NCBI GenBank assembly: GCA_009782955.1
Contig: WRIB01000001.1
Span: forward strand, 1 to 64,000
DNA: 64,000 nt
From: Treponema sp.
GTDB taxonomy: Bacteria; Spirochaetota; Spirochaetia; Treponematales; Breznakiellaceae
Direction of reading: 5' to 3'
A program made the position numbers and the translations under genes. Below, piece by piece: positions 55,244 to 62,597 of the stretch. Below the pieces are notes generated by a model that was not told the origin of the DNA, made no database searches, and saw nothing but the letters and a program-made list of their open reading frames with translations. Position 1 is the stretch's first letter, and every line of letters starts with the position of its first letter.

Positions 55244-56842
55244 TTATAAACAAAGAGAAAAGCCATTGATAAACTCCCGTAGCTTATCCAGAATTTTAAC
55301 CATTGCAAGGGTATCCAGGCGGCAGTAGGCAAGGAGGGCGGCGCGTATACGCTGCCGTTCCTGAGGGTTTTTACCGGGCAGTTGTGCGAAGGCGGTCATG
55401 GCCTCGCCACCATTATGGATAAGGTCAAGGGCGTTGTAGTCAAGTTCGGGATCATCCGGGCAGAGGGCAGGGAGTACCTTTTTGATCGAATAGGATTTGC
55501 CGAGTTCCCGGCTGTAGTACGATCGTGTCTGAAAGGGCTGCATAAGGTCTTTAATGTTATCGCGTATGTTTAAAAGATGTTCCGATAGATCGTCAAAGAG
55601 GGCGGCAAGTTCCTTTATGCGTCCTTTTTCATAGCCCATGCTGTACACAAGCACGCAAACATTTTTTGGTATATCGGTACAAAGACTTTCGGCAAGATCA
55701 CGGCGGGGGTCCCGGCCTTCCTGTGCCAAAAATTCGCGGTGTTCGGTTTCAGCGCCGGGGGCTTTTTGTATATGCAAAGAATACTGGAAGGGAATTTGCA
55801 TATAGGGGCGCTGCCCGTCAAAACCGGGGATGGCTTCCATAAAACTTTCAAAGTCAAGGAAATAAAGGGGCCAGCTTAAGGTGTTAAGGAATGAACGGAT
55901 ACCTTCCATATAAATGGTTGGAGGACGGTTGTAGACTGTTGTTGTTAGCTGGAGGAGTGTGTTGTCGTTAAGTTTTTCGCCGCTTTCCAGGAGCTGTTCA
56001 AAACTGACAATGCCCCTGCGGTAAAGGTTTAGTTTCTTGTCCATACGCAGTGAATGGCCGGAAATGTCAAAAACGCTGTTCTGGGGAATATGCCGCCAAC
56101 AATAAGCACAATACGCACATTCGTAAGGATCAAAACAGTGTTCCCCGATATCCCTTTCTGGTTCTTCTCCTGCTATGGTATCCCTGAAACGGCTGATATT
56201 GGAGGCTACTTCTTCCTGCATGGAGAGGACTTTTTTTGTACAGTTATGGACTTTAAATAAACCGTGTAAGTCGAGTTCACCCCGGCGTTCGTATTTGTTA
56301 TTGACATACATTAATGAAACTTTTTTAACCTTTATGCCTATGGAAGAAAGCACAAAATATTGAAACGCCGCATCGTCATTGTAGATTGGCTTTAGCTCCG
56401 TTGAGCTTTTTACTTCGACAATTTCTACACATGCGGAAGTTTGCGCGCATGCGCCAGCTTGTGAACAAGCTGTAGCTTGCGAGCCATCATCAAAAACACG
56501 AAGTATGTCAACACTGCAAAAATTTCCGGCATTTGCAAAAGAAGCTTCGCAGATGGTTTTTGCTTTTTTGTCCAGAAGCTCTTTAGTATGGGCAAGCATA
56601 ATCGATTTATCTTCGTGGTAGGATACTTCGGCAAATTCGCCGTAGTAACCCATTGCAATATCCCCGACTTTGTTTCCTGTGTCCATGACCGCCTGATTCA
56701 ATACGGAATCGTCACGGACTTCGCTTTTATGCTCGTCCAGCCAGAGTATCTTTGGACATTGGATGCCTCTGCAATAGCGGGATTTGGATAGTTTTTTATT
56801 TGCCTTATACTCATCAGAAAAAACCATATCGAAGATGTTCAT
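55244..56842 (-). CDS. DUF2779 nuclease-like protein (Cas4-like N-terminus) with tandem repeat insert
   Basis: 532-residue protein. The N-terminal half has a RecB/Cas4-type nuclease pattern: the opening SKSRYCRGIQCPKILWL, CSVDIL and VEIVEVKSSTEL (Asp, then Glu-x-Lys) and a Cys cluster (HCFDPYECAYCAYCW) that may hold an iron-sulfur cluster. The second half (PLYFLDFESFMEAIPGFDGQRPYMQ and CRLDTLAMVKILDKL) looks like an RNase H/DnaQ-type exonuclease with DFE and a late D. This matches the DUF2779 layout. Three 6-residue repeats (SQATAC, SQAGAC, AQTSAC) lie just before the ExK strand and look like an added insert. Confidence 0.78.
   Translation of the reverse strand: MNIFDMVFSDEYKANKKLSKSRYCRGIQCPKILWLDEHKSEVRDDSVLNQAVMDTGNKVGDIAMGYYGEFAEVSYHEDKSIMLAHTKELLDKKAKTICEASFANAGNFCSVDILRVFDDGSQATACSQAGACAQTSACVEIVEVKSSTELKPIYNDDAAFQYFVLSSIGIKVKKVSLMYVNNKYERRGELDLHGLFKVHNCTKKVLSMQEEVASNISRFRDTIAGEEPERDIGEHCFDPYECAYCAYCWRHIPQNSVFDISGHSLRMDKKLNLYRRGIVSFEQLLESGEKLNDNTLLQLTTTVYNRPPTIYMEGIRSFLNTLSWPLYFLDFESFMEAIPGFDGQRPYMQIPFQYSLHIQKAPGAETEHREFLAQEGRDPRRDLAESLCTDIPKNVCVLVYSMGYEKGRIKELAALFDDLSEHLLNIRDNIKDLMQPFQTRSYYSRELGKSYSIKKVLPALCPDDPELDYNALDLIHNGGEAMTAFAQLPGKNPQERQRIRAALLAYCRLDTLAMVKILDKLREFINGFSLCL
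56429..56482 (-). repeat. Three 18-bp tandem repeats inside the DUF2779 gene
   Basis: Units at 56465-56482, 56447-56464 and 56429-56446 (minus strand), coding SQATAC, SQAGAC and AQTSAC. They stand between the CSVDIL and VEVKSS nuclease motifs and keep the frame. Confidence 0.8.
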
Positions 56843-56919
56843 CCTTTTTTCTTACCATGATATACCGCCGGTGAATTCTCCTCAAGCAACTACCATATAC
56901 AGAGATTTTTAAAAAACCT

Positions 56920-57060
56920 TCAAAAAAAATACTACATTTTTGGAACAAATTCATCCAAAAAAATGAAGTTTTTTGAATTTTATTTGTATATTGTGTTTGT
57001 ATGGAATGTTCATTGACATGCTTCTAAAAGATACTATATAATGCTTCTAAAAGAACCAGG
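56920..57060 (+). repeat. Long inverted repeat, right copy, bounding the 53-57 kb module
   Basis: Inverted partner of 52870-53020. It holds a hairpin TTTTTGGA...TTCCAAAAA on its minus strand (about 56935-56960), an AACTTCATTTTTTTGG match and the double-box promoter before the LRR gene. The stem bases differ from those of the left copy but still pair. Confidence 0.7.
57013..57054 (+). promoter_or_regulatory. Promoter with two operator boxes, copy 2 (upstream of the LRR gene)
   Basis: TTGACA (57013-57018), an 18-base spacer, TATAAT (57037-57042). TGCTTCTAAAAGA stands at 57019-57031 between the hexamers and at 57042-57054 just after the -10, 23 bases apart. Both hexamers are consensus, so a strong promoter under repressor control is likely. 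Confidence 0.8.
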
Positions 57061-57068
57061 AGTTTATG

Positions 57069-58250
57069 ATGAAGAAAATTATTTTGTTATTGATGATCTT
57101 ATTACTGGCAGCTGCCGTCTATGCCCAAAAGCCGGAGGATTTTAAGGTGGCGCAATTACCGGACAACACCATTAAAATTACCAAATATAACGGCAGCGTA
57201 ATGAATGTGGTTATCCCCGATACCATCCAGGGTCAAAAGGTAACAGCCATCGGAGAGGGTGTATTTAGTCAAGTGAGAGTAACCAGAGTAGTGATTCCTG
57301 AAGGAGTAACGGAAATTGTGGATGGATTATTCAAATTTTGTGGTACACTTACCAACGTAACATTGCCCTCAACTCTTACAGAAATAGGAAAAGAAGCTTT
57401 TTATGGGTGTGGTGCTTTAACCACAATAACACTGCCGCCCAATCTGAAAAAAATAAGAAGAGCTGCGTTTAGTGGATCTGGATTAAAAACCATTGTTATT
57501 CCCGAGGGTATAACTGAAATAGAGGAAAGTGTGTTCGTTGGTTGTAACCAGCTTACCACCATAACACTACCTTCAACGATTGCAAAAATAAATCAAACTG
57601 CCTTTTATGGGTGTAGCGCTTTGACCGCTATAACACTACCATCTAATCTGAAAGAAATAGAAAGAGCTGCGTTTAGTGGGACTGGATTAAAAAATATTGT
57701 TATTCCCGAGGGTGTAACAGAGATAGGTGAAGGTGTGTTCATTCGTTGCCTTCAGCTTACCGCTGTAACGCTACCTTCAACACTTACAGAGATAGGAGCA
57801 GAGGCTTTTTTTGAATGTATTGCTTTAACTGCAATAACTCTGCCAAAAACGCTTATTAAGATAGGAGCAAATGCGTTTGAAAATTCCGGATTAAGAAGCA
57901 TTGTTATTCCTGAAGGCGTAACAAAAATTGAAAAAAGAGCGTTTGCAGGCTCTGGGTTAAGAAGTATTGTTATACCTGAAGGTTTAACAAAAATTGAGGA
58001 AAGTGTGTTCGTTGGTTGTAACCAGCTAACCACCATAACACTGCCTTCGACACTTACAGCAATAGATTATGAGGCTTTTAATAGTTGTAGTGCTTTGGTC
58101 ACCATTAATATTCCCGCTGCATTGACAGAAATAAATTGGACTTGGGGAGATCGAATTTATCCTAATAATAATGCTTTTATGCGCTGTTCCAAGATCCCCC
58201 CGGCAACCCAGGCAAAATTAAAAGAATTGGGCTATGAGGGAAGGTTCTAG
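57069..58250 (+). CDS. BspA-like leucine-rich-repeat surface protein
   Basis: 393-residue exported protein. A signal peptide (KKIILLLMILLLAAAVYAQ) is followed by about 12 LRR_5-type repeats of 22-24 residues with the pattern L-T-x-I-x-L-P-x-x-L-x-x-I-x-x-x-A-F. BspA-like proteins bind host or matrix proteins, or other cells, in oral treponemes and others. Several repeat units are nearly identical in DNA, e.g. around 57523-57580 and 58001-58055. The start at 57069 has AGGAG at six bases; ATG 57066 is too close. Its promoter is the strong double-box one, so expression may switch with the module regulator. Confidence 0.87.
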   Translation: MKKIILLLMILLLAAAVYAQKPEDFKVAQLPDNTIKITKYNGSVMNVVIPDTIQGQKVTAIGEGVFSQVRVTRVVIPEGVTEIVDGLFKFCGTLTNVTLPSTLTEIGKEAFYGCGALTTITLPPNLKKIRRAAFSGSGLKTIVIPEGITEIEESVFVGCNQLTTITLPSTIAKINQTAFYGCSALTAITLPSNLKEIERAAFSGTGLKNIVIPEGVTEIGEGVFIRCLQLTAVTLPSTLTEIGAEAFFECIALTAITLPKTLIKIGANAFENSGLRSIVIPEGVTKIEKRAFAGSGLRSIVIPEGLTKIEESVFVGCNQLTTITLPSTLTAIDYEAFNSCSALVTINIPAALTEINWTWGDRIYPNNNAFMRCSKIPPATQAKLKELGYEGRF

Positions 58251-58300
58251 GAGTATTCTGTACATAACATATTCATAGGAAACTATAAAGGAGTTTTACA

Positions 58301-58867
58301 ATGAAGAAAACACTGTATTTCCTGTGCGTAATAGCACTGCTGTTGTTTGCCGCCTGCCAGAAACAAGAACAGGAACAGGAAAAAGAAACCATTCCCGAAG
58401 CCGCCAAAGGCTACGGAGAAGTATCATGGGGGGCGAGTGTTGAGGAAGTCAGGAAGGCTTACGGTATCGGCGAAGAAGTCGATGCAGTAGCCAACGAAAA
58501 CGACCCTAATTTAACAACCCTGCGGCAAGACAAAGTTTCCGAAGTTATTAGCGGACGGGTGTTCAATTTTAATGAAGGTAAACTGTACGCTGTTTCTGTA
58601 GGGTATGACCCGAAAAAAGTCAGTGCAGATAATCTTGAAAAAACCCTGGATGAAAAATACGGGCCGTACTTTCATGAATACCGGCGTTTTATCCTTGGCA
58701 GTGCTTATACCGATTATCGGTGTTATACCACTTATTTACCGCGCCATTCTGTTGAATACGGCAAATCTTTTCAAGGCGGACTGAATGATTATCTTTTTGT
58801 TTATTACCGGTGGGCAGAATTTGATGATAAGTATAAACAATCAAAAATTGAACGCGTAGAATTGTAA
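58301..58867 (+). CDS. Lipoprotein of unknown function
   Basis: 188-residue lipoprotein with signal ending LLFAAC (Cys19), followed by a Gln/Glu-rich linker (QKQEQEQEKE). The mature part reads GYGEVSWGASVEEVRKAYG, KVSEVISGRVFNFNEGKLYAVSVGY, and a Tyr-rich end (YFHEYRRFILGSAYTDYRCYTTYL). It has the size and strand pattern of small envelope proteins, but I do not recognise a family. It starts about 50 bases after the LRR gene and may share its transcript. AAGGAG precedes the ATG. Confidence 0.68.
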   Translation: MKKTLYFLCVIALLLFAACQKQEQEQEKETIPEAAKGYGEVSWGASVEEVRKAYGIGEEVDAVANENDPNLTTLRQDKVSEVISGRVFNFNEGKLYAVSVGYDPKKVSADNLEKTLDEKYGPYFHEYRRFILGSAYTDYRCYTTYLPRHSVEYGKSFQGGLNDYLFVYYRWAEFDDKYKQSKIERVEL

Positions 58868-58879
58868 TTATTCCTCTTT

Positions 58880-59185
58880 TTAATGCGCACTTTTTTTGAT
58901 AATGCCGGCTGCGGAAACATCATCGCCTGAACCTTTTTGGGTAAATAAGGGCAGTATTTCACGAAACTGGGTTTCACCTCTGCATAACCCTTCATCAAGA
59001 AAATGCTGATACACGCTCCGGTAAAAACGGGCAAGGTGCGCCTCGTTTTCATTCAGGGGAAACGAATCGTCAATTCCGTCGCTTCCCAGAAAAATGGCAA
59101 GCGGCAGTTTTTCGCTGTAAAAATGACGAAAAAGGTTTTTCGCATCTTCATCGCAAAGTGACGTTGTTCTGTTAAGGAAGCACCT
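58880..59185 (-). pseudogene. C-terminal remnant of a PP2C-type protein phosphatase
   Basis: A minus-strand frame without a start codon ends at 58880 and reads LAIFLGSDGIDDSFPLNENE, then HLARFYRSVYQHFLDEGL, then ILPLFTQKGSGDDVSAAGII. SDGIDD and GSGDDVS are the late metal-binding motifs of PP2C phosphatases. The early Asp and Glu motifs are missing and the frame is disrupted near 59170, where it meets an unrelated Ala/Thr-rich frame (59053-59334). This is best explained as a decayed gene. Confidence 0.65.
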
Positions 59186-59400
59186 GTCGTCCCAGATACT
59201 GCCGCTGTTGCTTTTATTTGAGTCAATTGTTTATTCAAGGCTACCTGCTTTACCGACATGGCCGGATTTCCGGCGTCACCTCCGCCGGCTGTAGATCCGT
59301 TTGCCGGTACCGTTGAGGCGGCAGCCGGTTTCACTGCGCTTACCTGAACACTTTTGCTTGCAACCTGGGAAGCCCGTACTGAAACAAACTTTATTCGAAA

Positions 59401-59475
59401 GTCTGGTTTAATACCCCGTGGCTTGCCACGGCTGAAAGGAATTAAAGTACGAGAGTGTATGGTATTAAACCAGAC
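59401..59475. repeat. Nested palindromic element A
   Basis: GTCTGGTTTAATACC (59401-59415) pairs with GGTATTAAACCAGAC (59461-59475), 15 perfect base pairs. Inside the left part lies CCGTGGCTTGCCACGG, a 7-bp stem with a TT loop. Confidence 0.7.
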
Positions 59476-59499
59476 GGTATAATAAATTTCCTATCGAAC

Positions 59500-59561
59500 G
59501 AGGCTCCCCGGCGGATTATGTAACGTTTACAGATACCTCGAGGCTTGCCTCGGGGAGCCTC
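59500..59561. repeat. Nested palindromic element B
   Basis: GAGGCTCCCCG (59500-59510) pairs with CGGGGAGCCTC (59551-59561), 11 base pairs. An inner stem CGAGGC TT GCCTCG at 59539-59552 overlaps the right arm, so two alternative folds exist. Confidence 0.65.
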
Positions 59562-59696
59562 ATTGTTTTACGAAGCATTGCTGCGCGGTGGACTTCCAGT
59601 ATGGACTCCATTGATCCGGTAAATTCAGCAAGATGGTCTTTATTATACTATGCGAGTTTTTTAATCAAATAATCGAAAAATGACAAAAAAAAATGG

Positions 59697-59725
59697 TTGA
59701 CAGATAAGTCTGAATATGGTATCTT
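59697..59725 (+). promoter_or_regulatory. Promoter of the Phd/ParE-type operon
   Basis: TTGACA at 59697-59702 and TATCTT at 59720-59725, 17-base spacer, followed by GGAGG six bases before the ATG at 59745. Toxin-antitoxin operons are often self-repressed at such promoters. Confidence 0.65.
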
Positions 59726-59744
59726 ATTTGTACTGGAGGATAAA

Positions 59745-60029
59745 ATGGCATTAAATTTAAGGAATAATGTAAAACCAATTTCTTATGTAAAAACCAATGC
59801 AGCCGAAATGATGAATTATGTAAATGAACACAGAAACCCAATAATAATAACACAAAATGGTGAGGCAAGAGCCGTTTTAATGGATATAAATACCTATCAG
59901 GATAATGAAGATGCATTGGCTCTATTGTGTTTGTTAAGAATGGCAGAAAAGGACATTGAAAACGGAGATGTAAAAGATTCCGAAGCAGTATTTAAAGAAT
60001 TAAGGGAAAAGTTCAAAAAAAATGGTTAA
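59745..60029 (+). CDS. Phd/YefM-family antitoxin
   Basis: 94-residue antitoxin. The N-terminal fold reads VKPISYVKTNAAEMMNYVNE followed by RNPIIITQNGEARAVLMDINTYQ, the pattern of Phd/YefM DNA-binding antitoxins. The C-terminal tail is charged and binds the toxin (EKDIENGDVKDSEAVFKEL). GGAGG precedes the ATG at 59745, and the gene overlaps the toxin start by eight bases. The pair keeps itself in the genome and is typical of integron cassettes and other mobile regions. Confidence 0.9.
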   Translation: MALNLRNNVKPISYVKTNAAEMMNYVNEHRNPIIITQNGEARAVLMDINTYQDNEDALALLCLLRMAEKDIENGDVKDSEAVFKELREKFKKNG

Positions 60030-60387
60030 AAAAACAACTAAATATAAAAAATATGTTGTTAAAATTACACAAAATGCAGAAAATGATTTAACTGAAATTA
60101 TAAATTACATTTCCCAAAATAATCCACAAACAGCATTGGTAATTATGGAAAAAATAATTTCAAGGATAAAAACATTGGATCGTTTTCCTTATAAGGGAGG
60201 ATATGTTCCTGAATTACTGGTTAGGAATATTAAAGATTTTAGAAAAATAACAGAAACTCCATGGAATATTTATTATAAAATAAATGACAATATTGTAAAT
60301 GTATTGGCTGTAATTGATTCAAGAAGAAATTTAAAAGATATATTAATAAATAAACTATTAGGAGATGAAGCAGCCAACTTCGTTTAA
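60022..60387 (+). CDS. ParE/RelE-type toxin
   Basis: 121-residue toxin of the RelE/ParE superfamily. VVKITQNAENDLTEIINYISQNN, then FPYKGGYVPEL and FRKITETPWNIYYKINDNIVNVLAVIDSRRNL match the family, with the usual I-L-x-V-x-x-x-R-x strand. ParE types poison gyrase and RelE types cut mRNA; which one this is cannot be told. The TAA stop lies inside the left core (GTTTAAC) of the attC-like site that follows, which fits a gene cassette. Confidence 0.87.
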   Translation: MVKKTTKYKKYVVKITQNAENDLTEIINYISQNNPQTALVIMEKIISRIKTLDRFPYKGGYVPELLVRNIKDFRKITETPWNIYYKINDNIVNVLAVIDSRRNLKDILINKLLGDEAANFV

Positions 60388-60601
60388 CAAACGGGTTAGG
60401 AGGCGGCAGTTTTTGCCATTTCCCGGACAGTTGCTGCCCAGCGTTCTACCAAAGGTTTTGGGGCCAGGGGGTGGGCAAAATGTGGTGGAGTAAAATCCCA
60501 CAAAGGCGCTTGCGCCGACTGGGATTTTACGGAGCCTAGCCGCCGTAAGGCTCTTAAAATTACTGCATTAGCAGTAACCTTGCGCTAACCGTTTGTTAAG
60601 C
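60382..60601. repeat. Long attC-like site (220 bp) shared by convergent genes
   Basis: The ends are GTTTAAC (60382-60388; RYYYAAC) and GTTAAGC (60595-60601; GTTRRRY), which fit integron core sites exactly. AACAAACGG follows from both sides, so the site is nearly symmetric. Inside is a perfect 11-bp inverted repeat (GTAAAATCCCA, 60490-60500, and TGGGATTTTAC, 60520-60530) around GGCGC TT GCGCC. It stands at the end of the toxin gene (plus) and of the TraX-like gene (minus). Confidence 0.72.
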
Positions 60602-60618
60602 GAAGTAATATTTGTTTT

Positions 60619-61356
60619 TTATACCTTACCCAATTGTAATATAAAGACCCTGATAAGCCCCAATATTATCATATGCGCGGGACAATAAATATAGAAAAAC
60701 CATTTCATCCCTTTCCAGTTTCCCCTTTGTCCATTATATTGATGTAATAAGGGAATAGCCAATACGATTAGCATTTGCAATAAACCGTACACTTTATTTA
60801 AAAAAATAAAATATCCTATCGAATATATTGTTATAAAAAATATTAACCACAGCATTTGCTTTTTGAAATCGCCTCTGTTCCTTCCCATGTGCAATATCGC
60901 AAGAGCCGCAGGAGAACTCCAAGCTGCGGGAAAAGCAGCGCATATAACAGGAATGACTACTATATTTTTTTGCCATGTTATTAATTTGCTTTTTTCCCAT
61001 ATCACCAATGCGATTAACCCCAACATATATGCCCAAATAACGTATGTCTGATCAAACCCGATAGGTATAAAACTTTTATCAAATGCAAAAGCATAGGCAA
61101 AATGCGTTATAACAGCCCAAATGAATAATCTTAAAATGTATTTTTTTATATTTCTTGTATGGTGATAGCCTTCCACAATTAGAAACATCATAATTGGGGC
61201 GGCTAATCTTCCGATTATGTGCATAAACAACACAGGTATATCCAAACTATAACGAGGGAAAAGAATGAGGGCGGTATGATCTATTGTCATCGCAACAATG
61301 GCGATAATTTTTAGAGCATTCGATGTAAGTCCCTTTATAATTCTTTCATTAACCAT
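60619..61356 (-). CDS. TraX-family membrane protein
   Basis: 245-residue protein with about eight hydrophobic helices. It resembles the TraX family, whose best known member acetylates F pilin in E. coli: SNALKIIAIVAMTIDHTALILFP at the start, HIIGRLAAPIMMFLIVEGYHHTRN and YVIWAYMLGLIALVIW later. Chromosomal members probably have other roles. It is the last gene before the long attC-like site on the minus strand and probably the last in its cassette. Confidence 0.8.
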   Translation of the reverse strand: MVNERIIKGLTSNALKIIAIVAMTIDHTALILFPRYSLDIPVLFMHIIGRLAAPIMMFLIVEGYHHTRNIKKYILRLFIWAVITHFAYAFAFDKSFIPIGFDQTYVIWAYMLGLIALVIWEKSKLITWQKNIVVIPVICAAFPAAWSSPAALAILHMGRNRGDFKKQMLWLIFFITIYSIGYFIFLNKVYGLLQMLIVLAIPLLHQYNGQRGNWKGMKWFFYIYCPAHMIILGLIRVFILQLGKV

Positions 61357-61543
61357 AATTTAACCTCCGTAATTATTTTATTTCAAATGCCATGTAGCAA
61401 TTAATCTGACACAAGAAAACTTCCATTCCCGATCATAATCGGGAGTTATTGGATTTTTCTATCTACCAGCGTTTTTCATAAGTATTATAAGGATTAGGCA
61501 GCACTTTGAGATTAAAAAATTGACAAGATACAAAAAAATGATA

Positions 61544-61951
61544 CTAAGATGCAGAATCGTCTATTTCTTCATCGCGTTTTCGTAATAATTGGTTTATCAT
61601 TTCTGTTTCTTTCCGAATTTTTAAAATATCGAGTATTACAGCCAATACATAAATTGCAACTGCCATGATAACAAGAACAAACACAGGTATATCATCCCAA
61701 TTAAAAATTTTCCAAAATGCGACAAGAACAATGATAATATAGCAAATATCCAACAGATATTCCATGATAAGATACCGTGTATCAAGTTTATGCAATAGCA
61801 AAATACCAAGATTAATTATAATATTTGCTCCCAATATTTCAAATACAGTATTAACAGTGATGTTTTTTAAATCAAAGAATACATAAAATAAAGCCAAAAT
61901 TGTTAATGTGGCTCCATGTGTAAAAATGACATTTTGAATGTTTTTTTTCAT
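61544..61951 (-). CDS. DUF3021-like membrane protein
   Basis: 135-residue protein with four hydrophobic helices (FTHGATLTILALFYVFFDL, EILGANIIINLGILLLH, YLLDICYIIIVLVAFW, IPVFVLVIMAVAIYVLAVI) and a charged coiled tail. This size and its place directly after a LytTR regulator match DUF3021 proteins, which are paired with LytTR regulators in many Firmicutes and some spirochaetes. It probably modulates the regulator at the membrane. Its start is adjacent to the regulator stop. Confidence 0.7.
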   Translation of the reverse strand: MKKNIQNVIFTHGATLTILALFYVFFDLKNITVNTVFEILGANIIINLGILLLHKLDTRYLIMEYLLDICYIIIVLVAFWKIFNWDDIPVFVLVIMAVAIYVLAVILDILKIRKETEMINQLLRKRDEEIDDSAS

Positions 61952-62392
61952 TTATACTCCTTTTTGCAATATTTGCCTTATGTTGGCTAAATATTTCCTT
62001 GTAACATATAAGCACTTTCCGTTTGATAAAATCGCTTCCAGATGGCTATTTACCATAGGTTTGATCATTTTTAATTTATTGACATTCAAAACACAATATT
62101 TGCTGATTTTAATAAATCCTATGCTTTTTAATTTCTCATGCACCTGAATTAGGCTGCTTTTAACAGTAAAATTTCCCTCTTCAGAACATATTATTGTTTT
62201 TTTATCGACACTTTCAATATAATAAATATCGGAAGTATTAACAAATACTATCCCATCATCTGAATAACATTCAATTTGGGTATCAAACGATTTTATTAAT
62301 GCAAGTATACGATCAATGGTTTTATTTTTTACAGGATACGTAATAAATATTTCAATATCCTTTTGTATTTTTCGCTCATGTTTAATAATCAT
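61952..62392 (-). CDS. LytTR-domain DNA-binding regulator
   Basis: 146-residue transcription factor consisting of a short N-terminal part and a LytTR domain (about residues 45-146): VFVNTSDIYYIESVDKKTIICSEEGNFTVKSSL and then EKLKSIGFIKISKYCVLNVNKLKMIKP with SNGKCLYVTRKYL. It lacks a receiver domain, as do LytTR proteins paired with DUF3021. The DUF3021-like gene follows without a gap. It likely controls its own operon and perhaps cassette genes nearby. It would be the first gene of a three-gene cassette after attC at 62492-62556, unless an attC was missed at 61357-61543. Confidence 0.87.
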   Translation of the reverse strand: MIIKHERKIQKDIEIFITYPVKNKTIDRILALIKSFDTQIECYSDDGIVFVNTSDIYYIESVDKKTIICSEEGNFTVKSSLIQVHEKLKSIGFIKISKYCVLNVNKLKMIKPMVNSHLEAILSNGKCLYVTRKYLANIRQILQKGV

Positions 62393-62491
62393 AGTTTATT
62401 CCACTAGCTAAATTCTAATACATTTTAACATTGCTACCATTTTTGTCAAGTATATTTAAGAATAATTTCAAAACATTTTAGGGCGTATAGC

Positions 62492-62556
62492 ACATAACGT
62501 TCCGGCTGAGCCCGAGCCGCCAAAAAGGCGGCGCAGCGCTAACAGACCTGTTATGT
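62492..62556 (-). repeat. attC site of the integron array (65 bp)
   Basis: Ends ACATAAC and GTTATGT; inside GAGCCGCC AAAAA GGCGGC forms the central stem and GCGCTAAC is near the right end. In minus orientation it follows the lipoprotein gene 62598-63113, the order expected for a cassette. Confidence 0.75.
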
Positions 62557-62597
62557 GCAGTAACCCCCCTTATTCTTCTATACATTGTAAATGAAAA

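Larger units (their letters stand above)
59186..59744. other. Gene-poor, palindrome-rich stretch before the toxin-antitoxin pair
   Basis: No intact gene. It holds the Ala/Thr-rich partial frame on the minus strand up to about 59415, the two palindromic elements described separately, and a short minus frame (about 59516-59645, KDHLAEFTGSMESILEVHRA) that could be a remnant. The promoter of the antitoxin lies at the right end (59697-59725). Confidence 0.5.

Noticed and set aside
53069-57060. Composite transposon
   Set aside because: Inverted repeats exist but no transposase or integrase lies inside, and both repeats act as promoters of genes at the borders.
59053-59334. 93-residue Ala/Thr-rich minus-strand gene
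   Set aside because: It starts at a palindrome, has no ribosome site and runs into the PP2C remnant in another frame, so it looks like decayed DNA.
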